NCBI GenBank assembly: GCA_003151815.1
Contig: PLYN01000060.1
Coordinates: 58,180 to 122,179, forward strand
Direction of reading: 5' to 3'
Length of the DNA: 64,000 nt
Source of the DNA: Bacteroidota bacterium
Lineage (GTDB): Bacteria > Bacteroidota > Bacteroidia > 2-12-FULL-35-15
Shown here: in pieces, positions 8,078 to 17,188 of the stretch
Layout: every line of letters starts with the position of its first letter
Position numbering within the stretch: position 1 is the first letter of the stretch
Notes under the pieces: generated by a model
Database searches by the model: none
Told to the model about the DNA's origin: nothing
The model's input: only the letters and a program-made list of their open reading frames with translations
Program-made: the position numbers and the translations under genes

Positions 8078-9733
8078 TCAACTTTTCAACAACTCTTTTG
8101 CATTTTTTATTGCCGACACTGTCGGTGTTCCTGTACTTAGCATTTTTGCTATCTCTTGAATCCGTTCATCTGCTGAAAGCTTTTTGATATTGCTGAATGT
8201 TTTATTGTTTTTATCTTCCTTGTAAACAAACAAATGAGACTGACCTTTACTGGCTATTTGAGGCAAATGAGTAATGGTGATCACTTGCATTGATTTTGTC
8301 ATCAAATTCATAATACTTCCTACTTTGTCTGCCACATCACCTGAAACTCCTGTATCAATCTCATCAAAAATGATGGTTGGCAAAGCAGTAAGTTGTGCAA
8401 TTAACGATTTAATGCTTAACATCAATCTGGACAATTCTCCTCCTGAAGCTACTTTGTTCAACTCCTTGAAATCACTTCCTTTGTTGGCCGAAAACAGAAA
8501 ATTTACTTTGTCTATTCCTTTCATCGTTAATATTTCAGTTTCAATATGATCAACTTTTAATTGAGCATTGGGCATTGATAATGAGGAAAGGAGGGAAGCA
8601 ATTTCTTTTTCTATTTTCGGAATTACTTTTTTTCTGTTTGCGGCAATCTTTTTTGCAAGTGTCATTAACGACTTTTGTACGGTATCTAATTCCTTTTTAG
8701 TTTTTTTAATCTCGTTTTCAAGTGAACTGAATTCGAGTAATTTATTGCTTAAATCATCTTTAATAGCAATTAAATCTTCAATAACTTTTACCTGATGTTT
8801 TTGTTGTAAACGATAAATTATATCTAAACGGTTTGTTAATTCTTCAATACGAATTGGGTTGTAAATAATATCTTGTTCAAGGTTATCTAGTTCGTTGCCG
8901 ATGTCTTTTAGTTCAATATAAGCACTATTCAGGCGAGTACTTAATTCATTTATTTCGGGTTTGAATTTAGCGAAAGTTGCCAGAATTAATTTGATTTCAT
9001 TCAATGATGAAAGAATATTTTGTTCACCTCCATTCAGTCCATTGGCTGTTTTGGAAAGATTCAGTTTAATTTCTTCAGCATTATTTAGCGTTTCTAATTC
9101 TTGCTCCACTACAGTTTGTTCACCTGCTTTTAAATTAGCTTCTTCCAGCTCATTAAATTGAAATTGAAAATAATCCAATTCTTTTTTTGCCTGTGATTCA
9201 CGAGATAATAATTCATTTAAAATCTTTTCCAGAGATTTAAATAATTTATAATTCTTTGCATATTCAGTTAATGAATCAGTATGTTGAGCGTAGGCATCCA
9301 CCACCGACAATTGAAATTCACTGCCATTGAGAGTTAGTGTCTGATGTTGAGAATGGATATCAATTAATTTTTCAGCCAACTCTTTAAGTTGATTAAGAGT
9401 AACAGGTGTATCATTAACGAATGCACGTGATTTACCTTCCGGATTTATTTCTCTGCGAATATTTGTTGTCGGTTCGTAATCTAATTCATTTGCCCCAAAA
9501 AAATCTTTTAATGAATATTCTTTTATATTAAATGTGGCTTCGACAATGCATTTTTTTGTCTTATCTTGTAATGATTGTGTATCAGCACGATTTCCTGCAA
9601 TTAACCCTAAAGCACCTAATAATATTGATTTCCCTGCACCTGTTTCTCCGGTAATAATGGTTAGTCCATTCGAAAAATCAATTTCGACTTTATCAATAAG
9701 CGCATAATTTTGGATGGATAAATGTTTTAGCAT
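8078..9733 (-). CDS. recN: DNA repair protein RecN
   Basis: SMC-like ATPase that acts in double-strand break repair. At 551 aa it is the usual length. The N-terminal head has Walker A ITGETGAGKS (about 28-37) and FVNDTPVTLNQLKELAEKLIDIHSQHQ. A helical, coiled-coil-rich middle (about 150-380) follows. The C-terminal head carries the ABC signature ASGGELSRLMLS and Walker B TIIFDEIDTGVSG, with the switch histidine in ITITHLPQIAS. Last gene of the bamD-rpoZ-coaBC-DUF4835-recN run, an arrangement seen often in Bacteroidota. Confidence 0.96.
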   Translation of the reverse strand: MLKHLSIQNYALIDKVEIDFSNGLTIITGETGAGKSILLGALGLIAGNRADTQSLQDKTKKCIVEATFNIKEYSLKDFFGANELDYEPTTNIRREINPEGKSRAFVNDTPVTLNQLKELAEKLIDIHSQHQTLTLNGSEFQLSVVDAYAQHTDSLTEYAKNYKLFKSLEKILNELLSRESQAKKELDYFQFQFNELEEANLKAGEQTVVEQELETLNNAEEIKLNLSKTANGLNGGEQNILSSLNEIKLILATFAKFKPEINELSTRLNSAYIELKDIGNELDNLEQDIIYNPIRIEELTNRLDIIYRLQQKHQVKVIEDLIAIKDDLSNKLLEFSSLENEIKKTKKELDTVQKSLMTLAKKIAANRKKVIPKIEKEIASLLSSLSMPNAQLKVDHIETEILTMKGIDKVNFLFSANKGSDFKELNKVASGGELSRLMLSIKSLIAQLTALPTIIFDEIDTGVSGDVADKVGSIMNLMTKSMQVITITHLPQIASKGQSHLFVYKEDKNNKTFSNIKKLSADERIQEIAKMLSTGTPTVSAIKNAKELLKS

Positions 9734-9817
9734 GGAATCAAAAGTAATAATTTGAAATTTGAAGATGTGCTAATTTGAGAATTGCGTGAATTTCATTTTC
9801 AAATTTTCAAATTGTGT

Positions 9818-10714
9818 TTACGGACTTGCTAATATTTTTTGATACTTAATACTATTGGTTGGATCTATTAAGTTTACTATACTCAGCATTTTTGTTTTCT
9901 CATCAGGAGTTGCACCTGAAAAAATATTAACCAGTTCATCCGCCTTTGCATTGAAAAATACCTGAACACTAAAAGACAATGGTTTAATTTCATGTATTTG
10001 TTTCAGTCCTGCTAAACTTTCCAAAATTGCTGCACGTCCGCCTAATTTATCAGTTGTCATTATGTCCAAACCTAAACGGTGGTATTTATACATAGCGTCT
10101 CTTAAAGGTATAAACGTTGCATCTAACATATTGTTAATTATCCAATAACGATTTTTAGTACCATCAAATTCCTTCCAACCAGCTTCATTTGAGCCTTGTG
10201 CATTGTTTACAACAGCGAGAGATTTTTGTAAATATGGAGTTCCTCCTTTTAATGAAAATGAATCGTAATCTAAACCAATAATCAGGTAAGCATAATATGC
10301 TAAAACTGATGTAAGATTCATGGTGTATGTGTTATCGGTAAAATCCAAAGCTTGGTTTTCCAAATAATTGAAATGGAAATCATTATCCATAAAATTCAAA
10401 AGTAAAGAGTTGTAAGATGCATTAAAAACTGGTCTTCTGGATTGTACCTCAATGGTAGCTATAAAATCATCAGCAGTATTCGTAGTTACATTTATTAAAA
10501 TAGTGCAATCGATTCGTTCATTATTTTTAAAAACATCGTTGGTCCATTTTCTATTGTTCATGAAATCAGTAATACTTGTTTTTAGTACATCAAAAACACG
10601 TTTGTTAGTTGCTTGAACCAATGGTGACACTACTTGTACCTGACAGTTTAATTCCTGAGAAATGGAAATATTAACGACACCTATAATAAATATGAAAATA
10701 AGTACCTGACGCAA
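9818..10714 (-). CDS. DUF4835 family secreted protein
   Basis: A 298-aa protein with a short signal peptide ending near ISISQ. It has the features of the DUF4835 family: QVQVVSPLVQATNKRVFDVL near the start, LTSVLAYYAYLIIGLDYDSFSLKGGTPYLQK in the middle and YHRLGLDIM later. The family is almost confined to Bacteroidota and nearly always lies between coaBC and recN, as here; its role is not known. It starts 1 nt after the end of coaBC, which indicates cotranslation. Confidence 0.85.
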   Translation of the reverse strand: MRQVLIFIFIIGVVNISISQELNCQVQVVSPLVQATNKRVFDVLKTSITDFMNNRKWTNDVFKNNERIDCTILINVTTNTADDFIATIEVQSRRPVFNASYNSLLLNFMDNDFHFNYLENQALDFTDNTYTMNLTSVLAYYAYLIIGLDYDSFSLKGGTPYLQKSLAVVNNAQGSNEAGWKEFDGTKNRYWIINNMLDATFIPLRDAMYKYHRLGLDIMTTDKLGGRAAILESLAGLKQIHEIKPLSFSVQVFFNAKADELVNIFSGATPDEKTKMLSIVNLIDPTNSIKYQKILASP

Positions 10715-10715
10715 T

Positions 10716-11918
10716 TTATTTAGATTTAAAATTTAGAATCATTTTTAGGATATCTTTTGCCACTTCAGACTTTTCTTTTAACTCAAATTTAGAAATTTTA
10801 TTGTATTTGTCGATAATGGTTATTTTGTTGGTATCTGTTTTGAAAGTAGCATTCTTATCGTTCAAAGAATTCAAAATAATCAGATCTAAATTTTTATTTT
10901 TTATTTTTATTTTTGCATTCTCAATTTCGTTCTCAGTTTCAAGCGCAAAGCCGATTAATATCTGATCTGATTTTTTTATTTTTCCTAATTCTGCAAGTGT
11001 GTCAATAGTAGGAACCAATTCAATAGACTTTGAAGCAGTTGTTTTTTTTATTTTTTGATTCGCCACTTTTGCCGGTTTAAAATCTGCCACTGCTGCTGAA
11101 AGTATTGCAATGTTATTTGATTTAAAAGATTTTAAAGATGCATTATATAATTCTTCGGCTGATGTTACATCAATACGATTAATGTTTTTATTAATTGTTG
11201 TTAAGCTGTTGGGACCACAAACTAATGTTACTTCCGCACCTTGATTTGCAAATTCTTCGGCAACAGCAAAGCCCATTTTGCCCGACGAATGATTTCCAAT
11301 AAAACGTACAGGATCTATTGCCTCATATGTGGGACCAGCGGTTACTAAAACTTTTTTACCCAAAAAAGGTAACCCTTCTGATAATGACTTCAATAAATAA
11401 TCAACAATTTCTTCAGGTTCAGCCATACGGCCTTCCCCGTTTAAACCGCTTGCTAATTCGCCTGTTCCAGGCTTAATAATTTTGTTTCCAAATGATTTTA
11501 GCCGTTCTAAATTGTTAATTGTTGATTTATGTTTATACATATCTAAATCCATTGCAGGTGCAATATAAACCTTAGAACGTGCAGATAAATAGATTGCAAG
11601 AAGAAGATTGTCGCACAATCCGTTTGCCATCTTTCCAATAGTATTAGCAGAAGCAGGGGCAATTATAATTGCATCGGCCCAAATTCCCAGTTCGACATGA
11701 TTATTCCATTTTCCTGTTTTATCTTTAACAAAATCAATCAGAATAGGATTTTTGGAAAGCGTTGAAAGCGTGAGAGGAGTAATAAATTCAAGAGAGGAAG
11801 GTGTCATTATTACTTTAACATTTGCTCCTTCTTTTACAAGTAAACGAATTAAAAATGCGGACTTGTAAGCAGCTATACTGCCTGTTACACCAACAATTAT
11901 ATTTTTATTGCGGAGCAT
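10716..11918 (-). CDS. coaBC: bifunctional phosphopantothenoylcysteine decarboxylase/phosphopantothenate-cysteine ligase
   Basis: Carries out two steps of coenzyme A synthesis. The 400-aa protein has the FMN-dependent CoaC domain first (about 1-180: GVTGSIAAYKSAFLIR, the catalytic His in WNNHVELGIWADAIIIAPASANTIGK, and PAMDLDMY), then the CoaB ligase domain (from about 187: KVLVTAGPTYEAIDPVRFIGNHSSGKMG, AAVADFKP, and the usual KK-[TN] region). Order, length and motifs are complete. Upstream of it is a spacer made of CAAACTTT-type words. Confidence 0.96.
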   Translation of the reverse strand: MLRNKNIIVGVTGSIAAYKSAFLIRLLVKEGANVKVIMTPSSLEFITPLTLSTLSKNPILIDFVKDKTGKWNNHVELGIWADAIIIAPASANTIGKMANGLCDNLLLAIYLSARSKVYIAPAMDLDMYKHKSTINNLERLKSFGNKIIKPGTGELASGLNGEGRMAEPEEIVDYLLKSLSEGLPFLGKKVLVTAGPTYEAIDPVRFIGNHSSGKMGFAVAEEFANQGAEVTLVCGPNSLTTINKNINRIDVTSAEELYNASLKSFKSNNIAILSAAVADFKPAKVANQKIKKTTASKSIELVPTIDTLAELGKIKKSDQILIGFALETENEIENAKIKIKNKNLDLIILNSLNDKNATFKTDTNKITIIDKYNKISKFELKEKSEVAKDILKMILNFKSK

Positions 11919-11929
11919 AGCATGTAGTT

Positions 11930-12005
11930 AAAAAGTTTAAAATTCAAAATTTGAGAGTTTAGCATTAAATATAACTTTCAAACTTTGAACTTTCAAACTT
12001 TAAAC
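11930..12005. repeat. AAGTTTGAAAGTT-word spacer between rpoZ and coaBC
   Basis: The gap is made of repeated near-identical words (AACTTTCAAACTTTGAACTTTC), giving several overlapping short inverted repeats. Related words occur in the gaps beside recN, the phosphoesterase, batD and batC. Confidence 0.6.
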
Positions 12006-12332
12006 TTATTTATTTTCAGTAGTTGGATTACGATAATAAATTTTATCGTCAAAAAACTCCTGAATGGCAATTAATGAAGGTTTTGGCAAACGTTCATAAA
12101 ATCTGGAGATTTCAATTTGTTCACGATTTTCAAAAATTTCCTCTAAATTATCAGTTGTGGAAGCAAATTCTGCCAATTTATTGGTCAGCTCTTCCTTAAT
12201 TTCTCCGCTAATTTGATTGGCACGTTTAGAGATGATGGCAATACTTTCATAAATATTACCAGTTTTACCATCCAAATCTCTCAAATCACGAGTAGTTGTA
12301 GTTAAATCAGCTGTTGTTTTTTTGTAGTCCAT
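12006..12332 (-). CDS. rpoZ: DNA-directed RNA polymerase omega subunit
   Basis: Omega helps assemble and stabilise RNA polymerase. The 108-aa sequence has the Bacteroidota form: TRDLRDLDGKTGNIYESIAIISKRANQI followed by KEELTNKLAEFA, then a longer C-terminal tail PKPSLIAIQEFFDDKIYYR. Position between bamD and coaBC supports it; rpoZ-coaBC neighbours are common in bacteria. It follows bamD by 3 nt. Confidence 0.9.
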   Translation of the reverse strand: MDYKKTTADLTTTTRDLRDLDGKTGNIYESIAIISKRANQISGEIKEELTNKLAEFASTTDNLEEIFENREQIEISRFYERLPKPSLIAIQEFFDDKIYYRNPTTENK

Positions 12333-12335
12333 TTT

Positions 12336-13220
12336 TTATGATGTTGGTTTGTTATATTTTTCTAAATTTTGTAAGGAACTGGAATAAATAATTTCTGCAT
12401 TTTTTAAATATTTGCTCTGAGGATACGTATCTATAAATTTAATATATGAATCCACCGCAGCTTTGAACCGTTCTTGTTTTTTTGATTCAACACTATTTAT
12501 GGCCAATAAATAATAAGATTTAATGGTTAAAAATTTTAGTTCTTCTTCGTGTTTTGTATCTGAAAAATCTTTTATATGATTCGCAAATGCAGCAATAGCA
12601 GATTTGTAATTATTCATGTTATAATACAGCATAGAACTTTCGTAAGATTTACGCTCCAACTTCGCTCTCAACTTGTCTAAAATTTCATTGCATTCAGCTA
12701 TCTTATCACTTTTAGGATACTGATTTGTAAAACGTTGAAATTCTTTAATTGCCAAATATGTATCAACTTGCTCAAGGCTATATTCAGGTGAATTTAAATA
12801 AAAACAATAAGCATTCATATAAGAACAAAATTCAACATGCTTGCTTGTTGGAAAATTTTTTACAAAACTGCGAAAATGATACCCAGCAAGAATATAATCT
12901 TCTAAATTATAGTTACAATATGCATAATAATAATGAACCTCTTCTGCTCTTGCTGTACCGCGATAAAGACTCATTAATTCTTCAAAAAGTGTAAGCGCTT
13001 TCGTGTAATCTTTCGTTTCGAAATAGTTGACAGCGGCATTGTATTTGGCATCAGCATCGCTGCTTTTAACAAGTTTGTTAAACTTGCCTATCGCATAATT
13101 ATTATGCTTGCCTTCTTTTATACTTTTTTCTGATTCATATACTTTTTTTTCACTATTACATGAAGCAAAAGTAATTAGCAAAATTAGTACAAATAATATA
13201 TTAATTATTTTTTTCTCCAT
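12336..13220 (-). CDS. bamD: outer membrane assembly lipoprotein BamD (YfiO)
   Basis: Lipoprotein of the BAM complex that inserts outer membrane beta-barrels. I start it at the internal ATG giving MEKKIINILFVLILLITFASC, a clean lipoprotein signal with lipobox FASC, rather than 7 codons upstream, because the candidate promoter sits between the two starts. The mature part is made of TPR-like repeats (NAAVNYFETKDYTKALTLFEEL; YAYCNYNLEDYILAGYHFRSFVKNFP; FQRFTNQYPKSDKIAECNEI), the order seen in YfiO/BamD. It heads the rpoZ-coaBC-DUF4835-recN operon. Confidence 0.9.
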   Translation of the reverse strand: MEKKIINILFVLILLITFASCNSEKKVYESEKSIKEGKHNNYAIGKFNKLVKSSDADAKYNAAVNYFETKDYTKALTLFEELMSLYRGTARAEEVHYYYAYCNYNLEDYILAGYHFRSFVKNFPTSKHVEFCSYMNAYCFYLNSPEYSLEQVDTYLAIKEFQRFTNQYPKSDKIAECNEILDKLRAKLERKSYESSMLYYNMNNYKSAIAAFANHIKDFSDTKHEEELKFLTIKSYYLLAINSVESKKQERFKAAVDSYIKFIDTYPQSKYLKNAEIIYSSSLQNLEKYNKPTS

Positions 13221-13230
13221 AAAGCGGAAG

Positions 13231-13238
13231 CGAAGATA
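13231..13238 (-). promoter_or_regulatory. candidate bamD promoter -7 box
   Basis: Minus-strand TATCTTCG, a common variant of TAnnTTTG, ends only 10 nt before the chosen bamD ATG, so the mRNA leader would be a few nucleotides at most. Confidence 0.42.
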
Positions 13239-13356
13239 CATTTTTTTTGTTGAAATACTCGTATATATTGTTTTTTTATGGTGAAGTCAGGAGGTTAAAA
13301 GGTTTAACTGTTTATTTTTAGTTAAAAAATCCTTTGAAAATATGCCATAAATAGAT

Positions 13357-13364
13357 TAATTTCG
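13357..13364 (+). promoter_or_regulatory. candidate spt -7 box
   Basis: TAATTTCG, identical to the octamer before pyrD, about 41 nt upstream of the spt start codon. Confidence 0.38.
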
Positions 13365-13405
13365 CGATTGAAAAATCATTAAAAATAAGAGCAATTCCGA
13401 ATACT

Positions 13406-14650
13406 ATGAAAGATTTATTTGAAAAGATTAAAGCAAATCGCGGACCGATAGGAATTCATGCGAAAGAATCACACGGTTATTTTACTTTCCCTAAATTGGA
13501 AGGCGATATAGCCCCACGCATGATGTTTCGCGGTAAAGAACGTTTAAATTGGAGTTTAAATAATTATTTAGGTTTGGCAAATCATCCCGAAGTCAGGAAA
13601 GCTGATGCAGATGCCGCAGCCCAATTTGGTTTTGCTCTACCAATGGGAGCTCGTATGATGAGTGGAAATTCAAATTATCACGAACAATTAGAGGCTGAAC
13701 TATCTGAATTTGTTCAAAAACAAGATGCTATCCTTTGTAATTTTGGTTATCAGGCAATGGTTTCAGCCATCGATTGTTTAGTTGATCGTCATGATGTTAT
13801 TGTATACGATGCTGAATGTCACGCTTGTATTTTAGATGGTGTTCGTTTGCATATGGGGAAACGTTATGTTTTTAAACATAATGATATGGAAGATTGTGCA
13901 AAACAATTACAACGTGCAACAAAATTAGCGGAAGAACAAAATGGTTCCATTTTATTAATTACAGAAGGTGTGTTTGGTATGCGTGGCGACCAAGGTAAAT
14001 TGAAAGAAATTGTGGAGTTAAAGAAAAAATTTAATTTCCGTCTGTTTGTTGACGATGCACATGGCATTGGTACTATGGGCGCAACTGGCGGAGGAACAGG
14101 GCAGGAGCAAAGTTGCCAGAATGGAATAGATATTTATTTCGGCACATTTGCAAAATCGTTTGCCTTGATTGGTGGCTTTATTTCAAGTGATGAGCAAATT
14201 GTTGAATATTTACGTTATAACATGCGTTCTCAAATATTCGCAAAAGCATTACCTATGGCTATTGTATTAGGCGCTTTAAAGCGTTTGGAACTGATGCGCA
14301 AAAATCCTGAATTAAAAAATAAACTTTGGGAAATAACGCATGTTTTACAAAGCGGCCTAAAAACTGCGGGTTTTGAAATTGGTGAAACAAATTCTCCAGT
14401 TACTCCTGTTTATATGAATGGATCCATTCCGGAAGCTACCAATTTGATATTAGATCTACGTGAAAATTTCAATATTTTCTGTTCAATGGTAGTTTATCCA
14501 GTAGTTCCAAAAGGTATGATTATCCTGCGTTTAATACCTACAGCTGTGCATACAATTGAAGATGTAAATTATACGATTGATGCCTTTTCTAAAATTGTAA
14601 ACAAATTAAAAACCGGGCAATATATGTCAGATAAAATTGCAGCGTTTTAA
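13406..14650 (+). CDS. spt: serine palmitoyltransferase (PLP-dependent alpha-oxoamine synthase)
   Basis: Condenses serine with a fatty acyl-CoA to start sphingolipid synthesis, a hallmark of many Bacteroidota. The 414-aa sequence is an alpha-oxoamine synthase: LNWSLNNYLGLANHPEVR, MGARMMSGNSNYHEQLE, DAECHACILDG, the PLP-binding Asp/His in FVDDAHGIGTMG, and the PLP lysine in FGTFAKSFALIGGF. Glycine C-acetyltransferase and BioF share this fold, but the N-terminal GPIGIHAKESHGYFTFPKLEG and the AKSFA lysine loop are those of the Bacteroidota SPT branch. It has its own promoter and terminator. Confidence 0.85.
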   Translation: MKDLFEKIKANRGPIGIHAKESHGYFTFPKLEGDIAPRMMFRGKERLNWSLNNYLGLANHPEVRKADADAAAQFGFALPMGARMMSGNSNYHEQLEAELSEFVQKQDAILCNFGYQAMVSAIDCLVDRHDVIVYDAECHACILDGVRLHMGKRYVFKHNDMEDCAKQLQRATKLAEEQNGSILLITEGVFGMRGDQGKLKEIVELKKKFNFRLFVDDAHGIGTMGATGGGTGQEQSCQNGIDIYFGTFAKSFALIGGFISSDEQIVEYLRYNMRSQIFAKALPMAIVLGALKRLELMRKNPELKNKLWEITHVLQSGLKTAGFEIGETNSPVTPVYMNGSIPEATNLILDLRENFNIFCSMVVYPVVPKGMIILRLIPTAVHTIEDVNYTIDAFSKIVNKLKTGQYMSDKIAAF

Positions 14651-14662
14651 TAACCTCACCCC

Positions 14663-14692
14663 CAGCCCCTCTCTTTGAAAAAGGAGAGGGTT
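14663..14692. repeat. CCCCTCTCC-type palindrome
   Basis: CCCTCTC and GAGAGGG arms around a 10-nt loop, preceded by CTCACCCCCAGC. One of at least five related copies in this window (also beside the second porP, in batE and twice before moxR). Confidence 0.7.
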
Positions 14693-14701
14693 AGAAAATT
14701 T

Positions 14702-14740
14702 AAAAAGCCATCTCTCAATAATGAAAGATGGCTTTTTTTT
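14702..14740. terminator. intrinsic terminator between spt and the cold-shock gene
   Basis: AAAAAGCCATCT pairs with AGATGGCTTTTT (12 bp, 12-nt loop) and is followed by a T-run on the plus strand; the A-run on the left lets it serve the convergent cold-shock gene too. Confidence 0.88.
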
Positions 14741-14754
14741 AAAGAAAAATTCTA

Positions 14755-14943
14755 TTACGATTTCTTTACATTAACCGCATTTAAACCTTTTTTCCCTTCA
14801 GCAACTTCGAAAGTTACTGTGTCATTTTCTCTGATTTTGTCAGCTAAACCTGTTGCGTGAACAAAAAATTCTTGACCTTGATCGTCTTTAATAAAACCAA
14901 ATCCTTTTGATTCATTAAAAAATTTTACTGTGCCTGTTTTCAT
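14755..14943 (-). CDS. cold-shock domain protein (CspA family)
   Basis: Single cold-shock domain of 62 aa that binds single-stranded RNA or DNA. RNP1 is KGFGFI and RNP2 is FFVHA, after the standard start MKTGTVKFFNESKGFG. The end, KKGLNAVNV, is also standard. It has a near-perfect own promoter and lies alone. Confidence 0.95.
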   Translation of the reverse strand: MKTGTVKFFNESKGFGFIKDDQGQEFFVHATGLADKIRENDTVTFEVAEGKKGLNAVNVKKS

Positions 14944-14977
14944 TGTAATCTAATTTTTGTTTTTAATAATTATTCTG

Positions 14978-15009
14978 CAAAAGTAAGAAAGCAATTTTTA
15001 AAAAACAAA
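14978..15009 (-). promoter_or_regulatory. cold-shock gene promoter
   Basis: Minus-strand TTTG, 20 nt, TACTTTTG fits the Bacteroidota promoter. The predicted leader is only about 28 nt, much shorter than the long thermosensing leader of E. coli cspA. Confidence 0.68.
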
Positions 15010-15086
15010 TAAATTTATTTTATATCGCTTTTTTATATGCTATTATCCTTGTTTTTGTTCCGTTGACCGAAAATAGAATACTTAAT

Positions 15087-15749
15087 TTAAGTTCTATTGC
15101 CAAAAATGGAACTTCCTACCCGAATTAGTGTACTACCATTTTTAATAGAAATGAGATAATCAGAACTCATACCCATGCTTAATGTCTCTAATTTTATGTT
15201 TGGCGTCTCCGAATGTTTATGCAAGTCGAAAAATTGTTTTAACGATTGGAATTCTCCCGCAATCTGTTCTTGGTTATCAGTATTGGTAGCCATTCCCATT
15301 AATCCGGTAATTTTAATATTTTTTAATTGTTTTAAAGTATCCGATCTTAAAAGATTTTTAGCTTCTGTAAAATCCAAACCAAATTTTGTTTCTTCTTTAG
15401 CGATGTAGATCTGCAATAAACAATTAATTACACGGTTGTTTTTTTTTGCTTGTTTATCTATTTCCTGCAAAAGTTTTAGACTGTCAACAGAATGTATGAG
15501 TGTAACAAAAGGTGCAATAAATTTTACTTTATTACTTTGCAAATGCCCGATCAAGTGCCATTCAATGTCTTTTGGTAATTGACCATATTTGTCAAGCATT
15601 TCCTGAACCTTGTTCTCCCCAAAAATATGATGCCCTGTTTCATATACATCCATTAATTTTTCAATGGGTTGTGTTTTAGTAACTACCACCAAAGTTACAT
15701 TTGAAGGGATTGAAGATTTTATTTTTATTATATTTTCTGAGATAGACAT
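15087..15749 (-). CDS. yggS: YggS-family PLP homeostasis protein
   Basis: Single-domain PLP-binding barrel protein that controls pyridoxal phosphate levels. At 220 aa it fits the family. VVVTKTQP carries the PLP lysine, FGENKVQEM and WHLIGHLQSNKV are diagnostic, and LSMGMSSDYLISIKNGSTLIRVGSSIFG is the phosphate-binding C-terminus. It lies downstream of DUF1015 and serA, a grouping often seen in this phylum. Confidence 0.94.
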   Translation of the reverse strand: MSISENIIKIKSSIPSNVTLVVVTKTQPIEKLMDVYETGHHIFGENKVQEMLDKYGQLPKDIEWHLIGHLQSNKVKFIAPFVTLIHSVDSLKLLQEIDKQAKKNNRVINCLLQIYIAKEETKFGLDFTEAKNLLRSDTLKQLKNIKITGLMGMATNTDNQEQIAGEFQSLKQFFDLHKHSETPNIKLETLSMGMSSDYLISIKNGSTLIRVGSSIFGNRT

Positions 15750-15752
15750 GTA

Positions 15753-15886
15753 TTAGTTGTTAGTGTTTAGTTATTAGTTGTTAGCGAATGGGCAATAAAC
15801 AATGGACAGTAGACAATAGAAAATAAAAGGTAGACAATTAATAGATTTGGTAATAACCACTAAAAACTAACCACTAACAATTCTCT
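15753..15886. repeat. TTAGTTATTAG-family inverted-repeat spacer, copy 1
   Basis: Left arm is made of TTAGTTATTAGTTGTTAG words, right arm of ACTAACCACTAACAATT, with a core containing GTAGACAAT words. It runs into the DUF1015 gene and provides that gene's TAG stop (TGT TAG TGG). Confidence 0.7.
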
Positions 15887-17127
15887 TCCAAACTATATAC
15901 AACCATACCACTTCTCATCTTAGGCTCCACCCATGTAGTTTTGGGAGGCATTATTTTATTGCTGTCAGCAATGTATTTCATTTGTTTCATCGCTATCGGA
16001 TATAAACCAAAGCCTACTTTGAAATGAAAACTATCTACAAGATTTTTTAGTTCCGTCATGCCTTTTATGCCCGAAACAAAACAAATTCGTTTATCTTTTC
16101 TCAGATCATTAATATTTAAAATCGGAGAGAGAATATGCTCCGAAAGGATGGATGCATCAAGATCTTCGAGAGGCTTGTCACTATGAACAATTTCTTTTTT
16201 TGCATCAAGTGAGTACCATTTACCTTCTAGGTACATGCTGTAATTATATTTTTTTATCGGTTTATAAATCGCAGTTCCTTTTTCGGTGAGAATAAATTTT
16301 TCGGATATTTTGGAGATGAACTCGTTTACTGATAAATTATTCAGATCTTTTACAACCCTGTTGAAATCAAAAATTTTCAATTGTGTTTCAGGAAAAAATA
16401 TTCCCAAATAAAAGTTGAAAGGCTCTTTTCCAGAATAGTTTGGATTTTTATTTCTTCTCGATTTGCCAAGTAAAGCAGATGATGCGGAACGGTGGTGGCC
16501 ATCTGCAATATAGACTTGTTTTATTTTTGAGAATTGTTCGTAGATGTGAGAAATAATAATTTCATCACTCACTATCCATAATTTGTGATTTACTTTATCA
16601 TTGGTTGTAAAATTATATTCAGGTTCTGCTAATGTCAATTTTAATGTGATCTCATTAATTACTTCATCATTCGGGTAACTAAATAAAACAGGTTCGGCGT
16701 TAAATTCGCAAACATCTAAATAATGCTTTAACTTTTCTTCTCTTTCAGAAAGCGTTTGTTCATGAATTTTTATGGTTCCGTTAAAATAGTCGTCGATATT
16801 GCTACAGCCAATGATACCGGTATAAGTATTACCATCCTTATTTTGCTGGTAGATATAATAGCATTGTTTAGAATCCTGAATTAAAATTTTTTCTTTTATG
16901 AATTGATGAAACTTTTCTTTCGTTTTAAATAAACGTTCATCAGAGCCGGGTTTAGTTTTTTTATGGCCTTCAAAATCCGGATTTATAATATGTAAAAATG
17001 TAAATGGATTACTCGCTAATTCTATTTGTAATTCAGTTGCCGTGTAGTTATCAATGGAGCGTGAAGGTACCAAATGCGACTTATCATTTGATGGGCGGAT
17101 GCCCTTAAAGGGGATAATGGTTGCCAT
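15874..17127 (-). CDS. DUF1015 family protein
   Basis: A 417-aa cytosolic protein of the DUF1015 family: IIPFKGIRPSNDKS at the start, SYPNDEVIN, and the family's signature YIADGHHRSASSALLG near the middle. The biochemical role is unproven; in many genomes it sits beside serA or serC, as here, suggesting a link to serine metabolism. The last codons come from the adjoining repeat, so the C-terminus EENC may differ from relatives. serC itself is not in the window. Confidence 0.88.
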   Translation of the reverse strand: MATIIPFKGIRPSNDKSHLVPSRSIDNYTATELQIELASNPFTFLHIINPDFEGHKKTKPGSDERLFKTKEKFHQFIKEKILIQDSKQCYYIYQQNKDGNTYTGIIGCSNIDDYFNGTIKIHEQTLSEREEKLKHYLDVCEFNAEPVLFSYPNDEVINEITLKLTLAEPEYNFTTNDKVNHKLWIVSDEIIISHIYEQFSKIKQVYIADGHHRSASSALLGKSRRNKNPNYSGKEPFNFYLGIFFPETQLKIFDFNRVVKDLNNLSVNEFISKISEKFILTEKGTAIYKPIKKYNYSMYLEGKWYSLDAKKEIVHSDKPLEDLDASILSEHILSPILNINDLRKDKRICFVSGIKGMTELKNLVDSFHFKVGFGLYPIAMKQMKYIADSNKIMPPKTTWVEPKMRSGMVVYSLEENC

Positions 17128-17188
17128 TTTTAGTTTGAGAATGGAGACGAGAATTTTTTCTCACCCCCATTCTCTTAACTATATATTA

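Noticed and set aside
14675-14860. 61-aa plus-strand ORF
   Set aside because: Runs through the spt terminator and antisense to the cold-shock gene.
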